64,000 bases of DNA from Aquincola agrisoli (GTDB lineage Bacteria > Pseudomonadota > Gammaproteobacteria > Burkholderiales > Burkholderiaceae_C), in assembly GCF_036621135.1 (NCBI RefSeq), contig NZ_JAZIBG010000056.1, positions 124,001 to 188,000 of the forward strand, given 5' to 3'. Below the pieces are notes generated by a model. The model made no database searches. It was given only the letters and a program-made list of their open reading frames with translations, and was not told where the DNA came from. The stretch's first letter is position 1; every line of letters begins with the position of its first letter. A program made the translations under genes and the position numbers. Below, one piece after another: positions 20,101-26,971 of the stretch.

Positions 20101-22125
20101 CGCTCCCAGCTGATCTGGGGACGGGGGTTGTTCTACAAGCTCGTCTCGATCGGCGTCGCGCTCGGCATCTGCGTGCTGCTGGGCGATTTCTTCGGGGCGG
20201 GCGGCGACGCCAGCACGCCCTGGCAACGGCTGCGCGCGAACTTCGCCCACTACGTGCTGCAGGAGAAGCCGAGCGCGATCAGCCGCAACAGCCTGGCCCG
20301 GCTCGATCCGCTGCTGCGCAGGGCCGCGCAGCCCGCCGACCGCGCCGGCTCCGATGCGCCCGCCGGCCCCGCCGCCGAGACGGCGCAGGCCACGACGCCG
20401 AAGGACACCGCCGCGCTGGCCGCCCTGTGCGCCGACCGCGCGGCCGTCGCCGCGCTGCGCAACGCGGAACCGGTGCGGGCCGAGGTGTTCTGCGAGCTGG
20501 CCACGCGGCTGGTGTGGGACGAGGGCGGCAGCACCGATCGCTGCCGCGTGCAGCCCGGCCCGGGCCAGCAAGCCGGTGCCCGCTGCGTGTTCCGCTCCGG
20601 CGCCGACCTGATCGCGACGATCGAAAGCGGCAGCGGCCTGAACAAGCCGCTCGCCCCGAGCGAGCGCAAGGCCATCCTCGCGGCGGCCGAGACGCTGCCG
20701 CCCCCGCCGCTGTTCCGCTGGTTCGAAAGCTCCCTGCTCGGCGGTGCCGCCGGCTTCATGCTGCTGCTGTTCACCAAGGGGATCTCGGTCTACGGGCTGC
20801 AGCTCACCGCGCCGCTGCGTGCGCTGATGGGCCGCGCCGCCGGGCCGCCCGACGACGGCAAGGAGGCGGCCGGGGCGGTGGAACGCTACCGCGCCGAATT
20901 CGGCCTGCTGTGCGAGGCCCTCGACCGGCGGCTGGTGATCTTCATCGACGACCTGGACCGCTGCACGCCGGAAACCGTCAACGGCGTGCTCGAGCTGACC
21001 AACTACCTGGTCGACGTCGGCCCCTGCTTCGTCGTCGTCGGCGCCGCGATGGACCGGGTGATGAAGTGCGTGCGCTCGCCGGTCAAGGAGGAGGACGCCG
21101 ATGGGCGTTATGCCGCGGAGTACCTCAAGAAGCTCGTGCACATCGAGCTGCCGGTCCCGCGCGAGCGGGCGGCGCTGGACCGGCTGGTCGCGCCGCAGCC
21201 GGGGGCGGTGCGCTCGCAGGAGGCGATCGACCGGCTGGCGCGGCGCGCGGCCCGCCTCGGGCTGGCCGTGGCCGTGCTGGCCGCGCTCGGCGGCGCGGCG
21301 GGGCTCGGCCAGATGCTCCACGAGAGCGGAAAAGGCCGGCCGAGCCGGGTCGACGCCGCGCTGCCGGCAGCGTCTCTGCCTGCCGGTGCCGCCGGCCCCC
21401 TCGCCGCACGCCCGCCCGAGGCGGCCGCCGCCGATGCACGGCCCGGCGCGGCCTCGCCGGGGGCGGTGGACACGGCGCGCTCGACCGATGCCGGGCTGGC
21501 GCCGCCCGCGCCCTCCGGCGTGTCGCCCTGGCCCTGGCTGGCCGGCCTCGGCATCGTGGCCCTCGCGGTGGCATGGCGGCGCGCGCAGCGCTACCGCGAC
21601 GAGATCCGCGTCGCGCTCGGCGGCAGCATCCGCGAGACCGACTCGTCGCGCTTCCTCGACGCGCTGCAGCTGTGGAACCCGGTGGTGACCTCGCACGACG
21701 CCACGCCGAGGCAGGTCAAGCGCTTCTTCAACCGCGCCCGCCTGTTCGCCGCCTGCGAGCGCATCGAGCCGCGCCCGGCGGGCACCGCGCCGATCGACGA
21801 GGCGATGCTCGTCGCGCTGGCGGCCACGCACCACGTCGCGCCCGCGGCGCTGGAAGACCTGGCGCTGGTGCTGGACAGGCAGGAGGCGCACGGCGCGCAG
21901 GACGGCCTGCGCACCTGGATCGCCGAGGCCTCCGCCGCGCCGATCGAGGATCCGGACGACCCGCAGGCGCCCGTGCACCGGCTGCCGGCCGACATCGTCC
22001 GAAGCCACGCCTTCAAGACGCTGATGCGCCGCTGGCACGTGCATGTCGGGCGCCTGGGCGACCGGCTCACCGCCGCCGACGTACAGCGCTTCAACGCCCG
22101 CGTCGCCGGCATCCAGGTGCGCTGA
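17134..22125 (+). CDS. Giant membrane KAP-family P-loop NTPase with N-terminal Ycf48/BNR propeller repeats and polyQ tract
   Basis: A 1663-residue protein of unknown function. In order it has: a Pro-rich start; a membrane helix at about 59-76; one propeller-type repeat (WAVGTSGLVLHSRDGGRSW, 131-149); polyglutamine (Q195-Q201 and Q209-Q223) in a Pro-rich linker; about thirteen more WAxGxxGTVLxTxDGGxTW-like repeats (about 307-815); and a helix at 841-861. The KAP NTPase follows, with Walker A GDWGSGKS at 925-932 and Walker B LVIFIDDLDRC near 1267-1277. Helices at about 1000-1021 and 1200-1222 are inserted between these motifs, as in KAP proteins, and two more lie at about 1375-1394 and 1466-1482. 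A TPRQVKRFFNRARLF segment closes the ATPase. With N-in topology, the repeats and a loop with Cys 1099, 1120, 1137 and 1151 face the periplasm. Domain calls are firm; a sensing or defence role is inference. It is flanked by housekeeping genes. Confidence 0.85.
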   Translation: MSESPPARSAPPPGPSGGGPSESVKTARPADPGSPEPPPRRATGGSPARRPWPRWRYRAALAGVVLLLAVATLAALRQPAHPDALRALDPWDVHRAAWWLHPLERNTFRRDVVRGDLLALAAAPEDGRLMWAVGTSGLVLHSRDGGRSWTQQRPAPVPAVRAARAGGGWPLAQAAEPPSKGAPPQLQNNPSWTPQQQQQQQEQQPPPSQQQQQQQQQQQQQQQPTDLQPQRQPDPPDKVQVDADTPSAAPPPQANTRPRPEPSAPPSSTRPAAAPAASAPDAEGLRARAEGTAALLAVQFVNTSQGWAVGEWGSILATSDGGATWAPQASGTDRHLRAVAFAADGRIGWAAGDEGTLLRTDDGGGTWQAQSRPTTFDLHALHITPDGSTLWMAGDGSTLLRRPGPELPSGGPRLDLRALRMARSGIEGVAVGLDGAVLHTQDGGRTWTPGRSDTRAGLHGVVLSADDPRKAWAAGDGTVLASTDGGATWHAQPAGTQAQLRGLQVDAAGAQAVAVGQLGTVLATADGGRQWRLLTAGIASRLTSVAFDAAGRRGLIVAGDGTVLGSDDAGQTWSVRHRGGPGLARAVLAADGQPAWAASHQGQVLRSLDEGRSWQGAGPAAGGPLHDLQFLADGQRGWAAGDDRIVASRDGGTSWEAQAVAAAPASAGPRRLLGLRMHADGLAGWAVGEGGTVLATRDGSSWTAQPAGTPRTLRAVDLDIAGNRVLVAGDDGLLLAGSLAGTAWRPLDGGTRAHLHALRIAGNSGNAWVAGADGTLRVTRDGTRWSAVETGTRAQLWSLHLHPAGQRGWAVGDGATVLSIDTAAGTARAIAPYSRHLPPWYFAVLAASVLALAGLLGLVPVHGAEAATQEDGTDAAPGAATTLQADQPVLDKALDRLGHRPVVEALSSFLRNAATQPRLTIAISGDWGSGKSSVMRMLQTDLQRAGFRTAWFNAWHHQQEGRPLTALFNVVRRQAVPQGWRQAGAALKVRSQLIWGRGLFYKLVSIGVALGICVLLGDFFGAGGDASTPWQRLRANFAHYVLQEKPSAISRNSLARLDPLLRRAAQPADRAGSDAPAGPAAETAQATTPKDTAALAALCADRAAVAALRNAEPVRAEVFCELATRLVWDEGGSTDRCRVQPGPGQQAGARCVFRSGADLIATIESGSGLNKPLAPSERKAILAAAETLPPPPLFRWFESSLLGGAAGFMLLLFTKGISVYGLQLTAPLRALMGRAAGPPDDGKEAAGAVERYRAEFGLLCEALDRRLVIFIDDLDRCTPETVNGVLELTNYLVDVGPCFVVVGAAMDRVMKCVRSPVKEEDADGRYAAEYLKKLVHIELPVPRERAALDRLVAPQPGAVRSQEAIDRLARRAARLGLAVAVLAALGGAAGLGQMLHESGKGRPSRVDAALPAASLPAGAAGPLAARPPEAAAADARPGAASPGAVDTARSTDAGLAPPAPSGVSPWPWLAGLGIVALAVAWRRAQRYRDEIRVALGGSIRETDSSRFLDALQLWNPVVTSHDATPRQVKRFFNRARLFAACERIEPRPAGTAPIDEAMLVALAATHHVAPAALEDLALVLDRQEAHGAQDGLRTWIAEASAAPIEDPDDPQAPVHRLPADIVRSHAFKTLMRRWHVHVGRLGDRLTAADVQRFNARVAGIQVR
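17716..17802 (+). repeat. CAG/CAA trinucleotide tract encoding polyglutamine
   Basis: Twenty-nine in-frame codons, of which 24 are CAG or CAA: seven Gln, Glu, two Gln, Pro3-Ser, then fifteen Gln. CAG and CAA alternate, so the tract is not a pure triplet repeat. It lies in the linker between the first propeller-like repeat and the rest of the KAP-fusion protein. Being a triplet tract, length changes would keep the reading frame. Confidence 0.95.
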
Positions 22126-22198
22126 CGACAGGGGCGACAATCGACGCTTTGGCGATCGGGGCACCCCGCGCCACCGCCTGCTCCCCTGCCTGTCCCCG

Positions 22199-24214
22199 AT
22201 GATCACCCTCCGCAACCTCACCCTGCGCCGCGGCACCAAGGTCGTGCTGGCCGACGCCAACGTCACGCTCAATCCCGGCGAGAAGATCGGCCTGGTCGGC
22301 CGCAACGGCGCCGGCAAGTCGAGCCTGTTCGCGCTGCTCACGCACCGCCTGCAGGCCGACGCCGGCGATGCCGAGATCCCGGCGCGCTGGCGCGTCGGCG
22401 AAGTGGCGCAGCACATGCCCGAGACCGGCGACGGCGCCACCGACTTCGTGCTGCAGGGCGACATCCCGCTGATGGAAGCCCAGGCCGCCCTGGCCGAGGC
22501 CGAGGCCGCCGAGGACGGCCACGCGATCGCCGAGGCGCATGTGCACATCGAGGAAGCCGGCGGCTTCGATGCCCGCGCGCGCGCGCAGTCGCTGCTGCTG
22601 GGCCTGGGCTTCGCGGTCGCGCAGCTCGACGCCCCGGTCAACAGCTTCTCGGGCGGCTGGCGCATGCGGCTGCAGTTGGCGCGGGCGCTGATGTGCCCCG
22701 CCGACCTGCTGCTGCTGGACGAGCCCACGAACCACCTGGACCTGGACGCGCTGGTGTGGCTCGAAGGCTGGCTGCAGCGCTTCACCGGCACGATGCTCGT
22801 GATCAGCCATGACCGCGAGTTCCTCGACGCCATCACCAAGGTGACGCTGCACCTCGACGACGCCAAGCTCACGCGCTACGGCGGCAACTACACCACCTTC
22901 GAGGAGATGCGCGCCGAGCGCATGAGCCAGCAGGCCTCGGCCTACGTCAAGCAGCAGGAGCGCATCGCGCACCTGCAGAAGTTCATCGACCGCTTCAAGG
23001 CCAAGGCCTCCAAGGCCAAGCAGGCGCAGAGCCGCGTGAAGGCGCTGACGCGCATGGAGAAGCTCGCGCCGGTGTTGACTGCCAGCGACTTCAGCTTCGA
23101 GTTCCGCGAGCCGCCGAGCCTGCCGAACCCCATGCTCGCGATGCGCGACGTGGTGTGCGGATACCAGAAGGCGAACGAGGACGGCAGCGACAAGCCCATC
23201 GTCCACAACGTCACCCGCACGGTGATGGCCGGCCAGCGCATCGGTATCCTGGGGGCCAACGGCCAGGGGAAGTCGACGGTCGTGAAAACCATCGCGCGCG
23301 AACATCCGGCATTGGCCGGCACGATCACCGAAGGCAAGGGCCTGTCGATCGGCTACTTCGCCCAGCAGGAGATGGACCTGCTGCACGCCGACGACGCGCC
23401 GCTGCAGCACATGGTGCGGCTCGCGCGCACCGTCGGGCCCGAAGGCCGGGAGCAGGAGCTGCGCGATTTCCTCGGCCAGTTCCGCTTCGTCGGCGACATG
23501 GTGCAGCAGCCGATCGGCACGCTCTCGGGCGGCGAGAAGGCGCGGCTCGTGCTGGCCAGCCTGGTGTGGCAGCGCCCCAACCTGCTGCTGCTTGACGAAC
23601 CGACCAACCACCTCGACCTGACCACGCGCGAGGCGCTGTCGATGGCGCTCAACGAGTTCGAGGGCTCGGTGATGCTGGTGAGCCACGACCGCGCGCTGCT
23701 GCGCGAGGTGTGCGACGAGTTCTGGCTGGTCACCGGCGGCACGCTGCAGCCGTTCGACGGCGACCTGGACGACTATCAGCGCTGGCTGCTCGATCAAGCG
23801 CGTGCGACGCAGCGTGCGGCCAGCGGCAAGGGCGAGAAGCGTGCTGCCGCGGCGGCCGCATCGTCGGCGCCGGCAGCGGCCGTGAAAGCCGCCCCGGCGG
23901 CCCCGACGGCGCCCACCCCGGCGTCCGGCGCGCAACGGCGCGACGACCGCAAGGCGCAGGCCCAGGCCCGTGCCCGGCAGGCCGAACGCACCCGGCCGCT
24001 GCGCATCGAAGTGGACCGCATCGACGCTCGGATGGCGACGCTGGCCAAGGAACGCGAGCAGTGCGAAGCCGCCCTCGCGCGGGGTGGGCTGCCCGGTGCG
24101 GAGATCGCCGAGCTGGGCCGCCGGCTCGCCCACATCGGCGCCGAGGTGGCGATGCTGGAGGAGCGGTGGCTGGAGCTGTCCAGCGAGATCGAGGGCATCC
24201 AGGCCGCAGGCTGA
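22199..24214 (+). CDS. ABC-F ATPase, YheS-like
   Basis: A 671-residue soluble protein with two ABC ATPase domains and no membrane segment, the ABC-F layout of ribosome-associated factors. Domain 1 has Walker A GRNGAGKSS, signature NSFSGGWRMR and LLLLDEPTNHLDLDAL. A basic inter-domain linker of about 80 residues (KFIDRFKAKASKAKQAQSR) follows. Domain 2 has GANGQGKST, LSGGEKARL and LLLLDEPTNHLDL. An Ala-rich spacer and a C-terminal coiled coil (from about residue 590) match YheS/Uup-type members. I chose the ATG at 22199 because the canonical MITLRNLTLRRG begins there; upstream in-frame codons overlap the KAP gene. It probably acts on stalled ribosomes, as for the family; this is not an antibiotic-resistance call. 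Confidence 0.9.
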   Translation: MITLRNLTLRRGTKVVLADANVTLNPGEKIGLVGRNGAGKSSLFALLTHRLQADAGDAEIPARWRVGEVAQHMPETGDGATDFVLQGDIPLMEAQAALAEAEAAEDGHAIAEAHVHIEEAGGFDARARAQSLLLGLGFAVAQLDAPVNSFSGGWRMRLQLARALMCPADLLLLDEPTNHLDLDALVWLEGWLQRFTGTMLVISHDREFLDAITKVTLHLDDAKLTRYGGNYTTFEEMRAERMSQQASAYVKQQERIAHLQKFIDRFKAKASKAKQAQSRVKALTRMEKLAPVLTASDFSFEFREPPSLPNPMLAMRDVVCGYQKANEDGSDKPIVHNVTRTVMAGQRIGILGANGQGKSTVVKTIAREHPALAGTITEGKGLSIGYFAQQEMDLLHADDAPLQHMVRLARTVGPEGREQELRDFLGQFRFVGDMVQQPIGTLSGGEKARLVLASLVWQRPNLLLLDEPTNHLDLTTREALSMALNEFEGSVMLVSHDRALLREVCDEFWLVTGGTLQPFDGDLDDYQRWLLDQARATQRAASGKGEKRAAAAAASSAPAAAVKAAPAAPTAPTPASGAQRRDDRKAQAQARARQAERTRPLRIEVDRIDARMATLAKEREQCEAALARGGLPGAEIAELGRRLAHIGAEVAMLEERWLELSSEIEGIQAAG

Positions 24215-24220
24215 CGGGAC

Positions 24221-24236
24221 GGGCCGCAAGGCCCTT
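24221..24236 (+). terminator. Weak hairpin after the ABC-F gene
   Basis: A 5-base stem (GGGCC and GGCCC) with a GCAA tetraloop lies seven bases after the ABC-F stop and is followed by only two T. It may help end that transcript before the ohrR promoter, but it is not a canonical terminator. Confidence 0.35.
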
Positions 24237-24250
24237 CCGGCAACGGGTCA

Positions 24251-24279
24251 ATTCAATTGCTCGCAATTGAATTGCGAGC
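24251..24279. promoter_or_regulatory. OhrR operator: two overlapping palindromes
   Basis: ATTCAATTGC and GCAATTGAAT (24251-24260 and 24263-24272) form a perfect inverted repeat with a 2-base centre. GCTCGCAATT and AATTGCGAGC (24259-24268 and 24270-24279) form a second one sharing the middle arm. The AATT-centred half-sites resemble the known operators of OhrR/MarR-type repressors. The site is an AT-rich island in GC-rich DNA immediately before ohrR and covers its promoter spacer, so autorepression relieved by organic peroxides is the expected control. Confidence 0.8.
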
Positions 24280-24285
24280 TATATT
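24257..24285 (+). promoter_or_regulatory. Predicted sigma70 promoter of ohrR
   Basis: TTGCTC at 24257-24262 and TATATT at 24280-24285 are separated by 17 bases. Transcription should start about 24291-24293, at or next to the ohrR ATG (24293), so the mRNA may be leaderless or nearly so. The OhrR palindromes lie between and over these boxes. Confidence 0.6.
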
Positions 24286-24292
24286 TACACCC

Positions 24293-24775
24293 ATGCCGAC
24301 CCGCCCGACGCCCACCACCGCTCCCCAGCCCGACTGGCTGGCGCTCGACCAGCAGCTCTGCTTCGCGCTGTATTCGGCATCGCTGGCGATGACCAAGCTC
24401 TACAAGCCGCTGCTCGAGCCGCTGGGCCTCACCTACCCGCAGTACCTCGTGATGCTGGTGCTGTGGGAAGCCGACGGCCCCACGGTCAGTGAACTGGGCC
24501 AGCGCCTGTCGCTCGACTCCGGCACGCTGACGCCGCTGCTCAAGCGCCTCGAAGCGCAGCAGCTGGTGAGCCGCCTGCGCGATCCGGCCGACGAACGTCG
24601 CGTGCGTGTGCAGCTCACCGCCGCAGGCCGCGCGCTGCGGGCACAGGCCCAGGCCATTCCCCGGGCGGTCGCCTGCGCCAGCGGCTGCGACCTCGACGAA
24701 CTGGTGTCGCTCACCGGCCGACTGAAGGCACTGCGCGACACCGTGATCACCCAAGCCGAGCGTGCGGCGGCCTGA
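24293..24775 (+). CDS. ohrR: MarR-family organic-peroxide-sensing repressor OhrR
   Basis: A 160-residue winged-helix repressor that senses organic hydroperoxides by cysteine oxidation. The reactive cysteine is C23 in LDQQLCFALYSAS. Further cysteines at 128 and 132 (VACASGCD) make it a two-Cys type, which is expected to form a disulfide on oxidation. The DNA-binding helices lie in VSELGQRLSLDSGTLTPLLKRLE and the wing in LRDPADERRVRVQLT. The ATG at 24293 is chosen over a TTG at 24257 that lies inside the promoter. ohr follows 31 bases after its stop, and the operator upstream probably controls both genes. Confidence 0.94.
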   Translation: MPTRPTPTTAPQPDWLALDQQLCFALYSASLAMTKLYKPLLEPLGLTYPQYLVMLVLWEADGPTVSELGQRLSLDSGTLTPLLKRLEAQQLVSRLRDPADERRVRVQLTAAGRALRAQAQAIPRAVACASGCDLDELVSLTGRLKALRDTVITQAERAAA

Positions 24776-24806
24776 TTCCGCACCCCCCACAGAAAGGCAA
24801 TCCACC

Positions 24807-25241
24807 ATGGCCATCGAAAAGACCCTCTACACCGCCCACGCCACCTCCACCGGCGGCCGCGACGGCCGCTCCAAGAGCGACGACGGCAAGCTCGAAGTCA
24901 AGCTCGCCCCGCCGAAGGAAATGGGCGGCAACGGCGACGGGACGAACCCGGAGCAGCTGTTCGCGGCCGGCTACTCGGCCTGCTTCCTGGGTGCGATGAA
25001 GTTCGTCGCGGGCCAGCAGAAGACCACGCTGCCGGCCGATGCCTCGATCACGGCCGACGTCGGCATCGGCCCGCTGGCCGGCGGCAAGGTGGGCTTCGGC
25101 ATCACCGCGGTGCTCAACATCAGCCTGCCCGGCTGGGAACAGGCCAAGGCCCAGGAACTGGTCGACGCGGCGCACCAGGTGTGCCCGTACTCGAACGCCA
25201 CCCGCGGCAACATCGACGTGACGCTGAACGTCAGCGTCTGA
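24807..25241 (+). CDS. ohr: Organic hydroperoxide resistance peroxiredoxin-like protein Ohr
   Basis: A 144-residue OsmC/Ohr-family thiol peroxidase that reduces organic and fatty-acid hydroperoxides in the cytoplasm, with lipoylated proteins as electron donors in characterised members. The two catalytic cysteines are in AAGYSACFLGA (about residue 60) and HQVCPYSNATRGN (about residue 124). The start MAIEKTLYTAHATSTGGRDG is the typical Ohr N-terminus, with an AAAGG ribosome site upstream. It pairs with ohrR. The lipoyl-bearing pyruvate dehydrogenase genes lie further along at 50701-56967. Confidence 0.96.
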   Translation: MAIEKTLYTAHATSTGGRDGRSKSDDGKLEVKLAPPKEMGGNGDGTNPEQLFAAGYSACFLGAMKFVAGQQKTTLPADASITADVGIGPLAGGKVGFGITAVLNISLPGWEQAKAQELVDAAHQVCPYSNATRGNIDVTLNVSV

Positions 25242-25262
25242 GTCGGCGGCGCGCGGCGCTCC

Positions 25263-26222
25263 TCACGGCCGGGCGTCGCCGCCCGGCGTGTCCAGCAGGG
25301 CGAGCAGCAGCGCCACCCTCGCCTGCTGAGGCGTGAGCGTGCCGGCGGAAGGCAGGGCGCCGGCCGTGTCGATCACGCCGCCCTCTGCGCAACGGGTGCA
25401 GCGCAGCACCCGCACGCCGGCCGCCTGCGCCTCCCGCAGCGCAGCCTCCATCGCGCCATGCAGCGCCCCGTTGCCCGTGCCGGCCGCCACGATGCCCGCC
25501 ACGCCGGCCGCACGCAGCGCGTCTACCGCACGGCCATCCGTACCGGTCGTGCTGGTCAGGATCTCGACCCATGGCCACCGGCCGGCCGCCTGCGCTACCT
25601 TCTGCGCCAACCGCGCGGCCTCGGCGGCACCCGACGCAGGCCAGTTCCGGAACTGCCGCAGCCGGCCCGCTTCGATGCGCGCCAGCGGCCCCGCGTCGCC
25701 CGACCCGAAGGCGTCGAGCCGGTAGGGGTGGGTCTTGCGCACCTCCGCCCCCGCGTGCACCGTGCCCGCCAGCACGGCCAACACCCCCTGCACCCCGGGC
25801 GTGCCGGCCAGCGTGACAGCATCCAGCAGGTTCTGCGGACCGTCGGCGCCGAGCGCGGTCGCCGGCCGCATCGCCGCCACCATCACCACCGGCTTGGCCG
25901 GCGACAGCACGCGCTGCAGGAAGTACGCGCTCTCCTCCAGGGTGTCGGTGCCGTGCGTCACCACCACACCGGCCACCTCCGGCCGCGCCAGGTGGCCGGC
26001 GGCCGCGGCGGCCAGCGCGCACCACACGTCGAACCGCATGTCCTTGCTGTCGATCTGCGCGACCTGGGCCGTCTCCAGCGGCCGGCCGGCCAGCGCCGGC
26101 ACCGCGGCCACGAGCTCGTCGACGCCGAACTGCGCCGCCGTGTAGCCCACGGTGTCGGTGGGCGACGCCGCCGCGCCCGCGATGGTGCCGCCCGTGCCCA
26201 GGATCACGATCTTGTTTTGCAT
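25263..26222 (-). CDS. L-asparaginase, cytoplasmic type
   Basis: A 319-residue amidohydrolase that converts asparagine to aspartate and ammonia. Both catalytic threonine sites are present: T13 in GTGGTIAG and the THGTDTLEES motif near residue 90. A C-terminal ARVALLLAL segment closes the fold. No signal peptide precedes MQNKIVILG, so it should be cytoplasmic. The ATG at 26222 is used; a TTG two codons upstream is an alternative. There is no clear ribosome site. It is divergent from lexA, and the 54 bases between the two starts contain two LexA-type boxes. Confidence 0.88.
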   Translation of the reverse strand: MQNKIVILGTGGTIAGAAASPTDTVGYTAAQFGVDELVAAVPALAGRPLETAQVAQIDSKDMRFDVWCALAAAAAGHLARPEVAGVVVTHGTDTLEESAYFLQRVLSPAKPVVMVAAMRPATALGADGPQNLLDAVTLAGTPGVQGVLAVLAGTVHAGAEVRKTHPYRLDAFGSGDAGPLARIEAGRLRQFRNWPASGAAEAARLAQKVAQAAGRWPWVEILTSTTGTDGRAVDALRAAGVAGIVAAGTGNGALHGAMEAALREAQAAGVRVLRCTRCAEGGVIDTAGALPSAGTLTPQQARVALLLALLDTPGGDARP

Positions 26223-26244
26223 TTGCAACGAAGCTGGATAAGAT
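26217..26244 (+). promoter_or_regulatory. Predicted lexA promoter
   Basis: TTGCAT (26217-26222) and TAAGAT (26239-26244) with a 16-base spacer are the best sigma70-like pair upstream of lexA. The -10 lies inside the first SOS box, which fits autorepression. The -35 overlaps the asparaginase start codon. Confidence 0.45.
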
Positions 26245-26249
26245 TACAG
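26234..26249. promoter_or_regulatory. LexA (SOS) box 1
   Basis: CTGGATAAGATTACAG fits the CTG-N10-CAG pattern bound by LexA in beta- and gammaproteobacteria. It is centred about 35 bases before the lexA ATG and 20 bases from the asparaginase start, so it could affect both promoters. Confidence 0.8.
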
Positions 26250-26252
26250 TGA

Positions 26253-26268
26253 CTGGACGAATCCACAG
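26253..26268. promoter_or_regulatory. LexA (SOS) box 2
   Basis: CTGGACGAATCCACAG is a second CTG-N10-CAG match, starting 19 bases after box 1. It lies between the predicted lexA -10 and the start codon and overlaps the likely ribosome site (ACAGGA). Two tandem boxes are a common arrangement for LexA autoregulation; the GC-rich centre suggests weaker binding than box 1. Confidence 0.7.
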
Positions 26269-26276
26269 GATACGCG

Positions 26277-26960
26277 ATGGCCGACCGCCCGAAGCTGACC
26301 GAACGTCAGCAGCAGATTTTCGACCTGGTTCGCAGCGCGATCGAGCGTACGGGCGCGCCGCCCACGCGCGCCGAGATCGCCCAGCAACTCGGCTTCCGCT
26401 CGGCCAATGCGGCTGAAGAGCACCTGCAGGCGCTGGCACGCAAGGGGGTCATCGAACTGGTGGGCGGCACCTCCCGCGGCATCCGCCTGCCCAGCGCCGC
26501 GCTGCGTGCCGTCAACGAAGCGCGCGAGGCCCGCGGCCGCCAGTTCAGCCTGCCGCTGCCCGGCCTGTCGCAGCTCACGTTGCCGCTGATCGGCCGCGTC
26601 GCCGCGGGCAGCCCCATCCTCGCGCAGGAACACGTCGACCAGACCTACGTGCTGGAGGCCAGCCTGTTCCCCCGCAAACCCGACTACCTGCTGCGCGTGC
26701 GGGGCATGAGCATGCGCGATGCCGGCATCCTCGATGGCGACCTGCTCGCGGTGCAGAAGGCCAGCGAGGCCCGCAACGGGCAGATCGTGGTCGCACGGCT
26801 GGGGGACGACGTCACCGTCAAGCGCTTCGAGCGCAGCGGCAGCGGCATCCGCCTGCTGCCGGAGAACCCTGAGTTCGAGCCGATCGTTGTCTCCCCGGCC
26901 GACAGCTTCTCGCTGGAAGGCCTGGCGGTCGGCCTCGTGCGCAACTCGATGCTGATGTAG
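26277..26960 (+). CDS. lexA: SOS repressor LexA
   Basis: A 227-residue repressor of DNA-damage genes that cleaves itself when RecA filaments form. The N-terminal winged helix spans residues 1-70 (TERQQQIFDLVRSAIERTG, PTRAEIAQQLGF). The self-cleavage site is A110-G111 in GRVAAGSP. The catalytic serine is S145 in RGMSMRDAG and the lysine is K182 in DVTVKRFE. It has two SOS boxes upstream. The HHH gene starts 11 bases after its stop and may share the damage-inducible transcript. Confidence 0.97.
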   Translation: MADRPKLTERQQQIFDLVRSAIERTGAPPTRAEIAQQLGFRSANAAEEHLQALARKGVIELVGGTSRGIRLPSAALRAVNEAREARGRQFSLPLPGLSQLTLPLIGRVAAGSPILAQEHVDQTYVLEASLFPRKPDYLLRVRGMSMRDAGILDGDLLAVQKASEARNGQIVVARLGDDVTVKRFERSGSGIRLLPENPEFEPIVVSPADSFSLEGLAVGLVRNSMLM

Positions 26961-26971
26961 GCGGCAACACG

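Noticed and set aside
17134..22125. KAP gene as part of a prophage or defence island
   Set aside because: Both flanks (prmB and an ABC-F gene) are housekeeping genes, there is no integrase or mobile element, and codon GC matches the neighbours.
17755..22872. A 1705-codon open frame on the minus strand opposite the KAP-fusion gene
   Set aside because: It is antisense to a gene with clear domains. Its product is low-complexity (poly-Leu from the CAG tract, His/Arg/Gly/Ala-rich) and arises because high third-position GC removes stops from the opposite strand.
24241..24292. AT-rich spot as a phage attachment site or horizontal-transfer scar
   Set aside because: It is explained by a promoter and OhrR operator, with no integrase, tRNA or direct repeats nearby.
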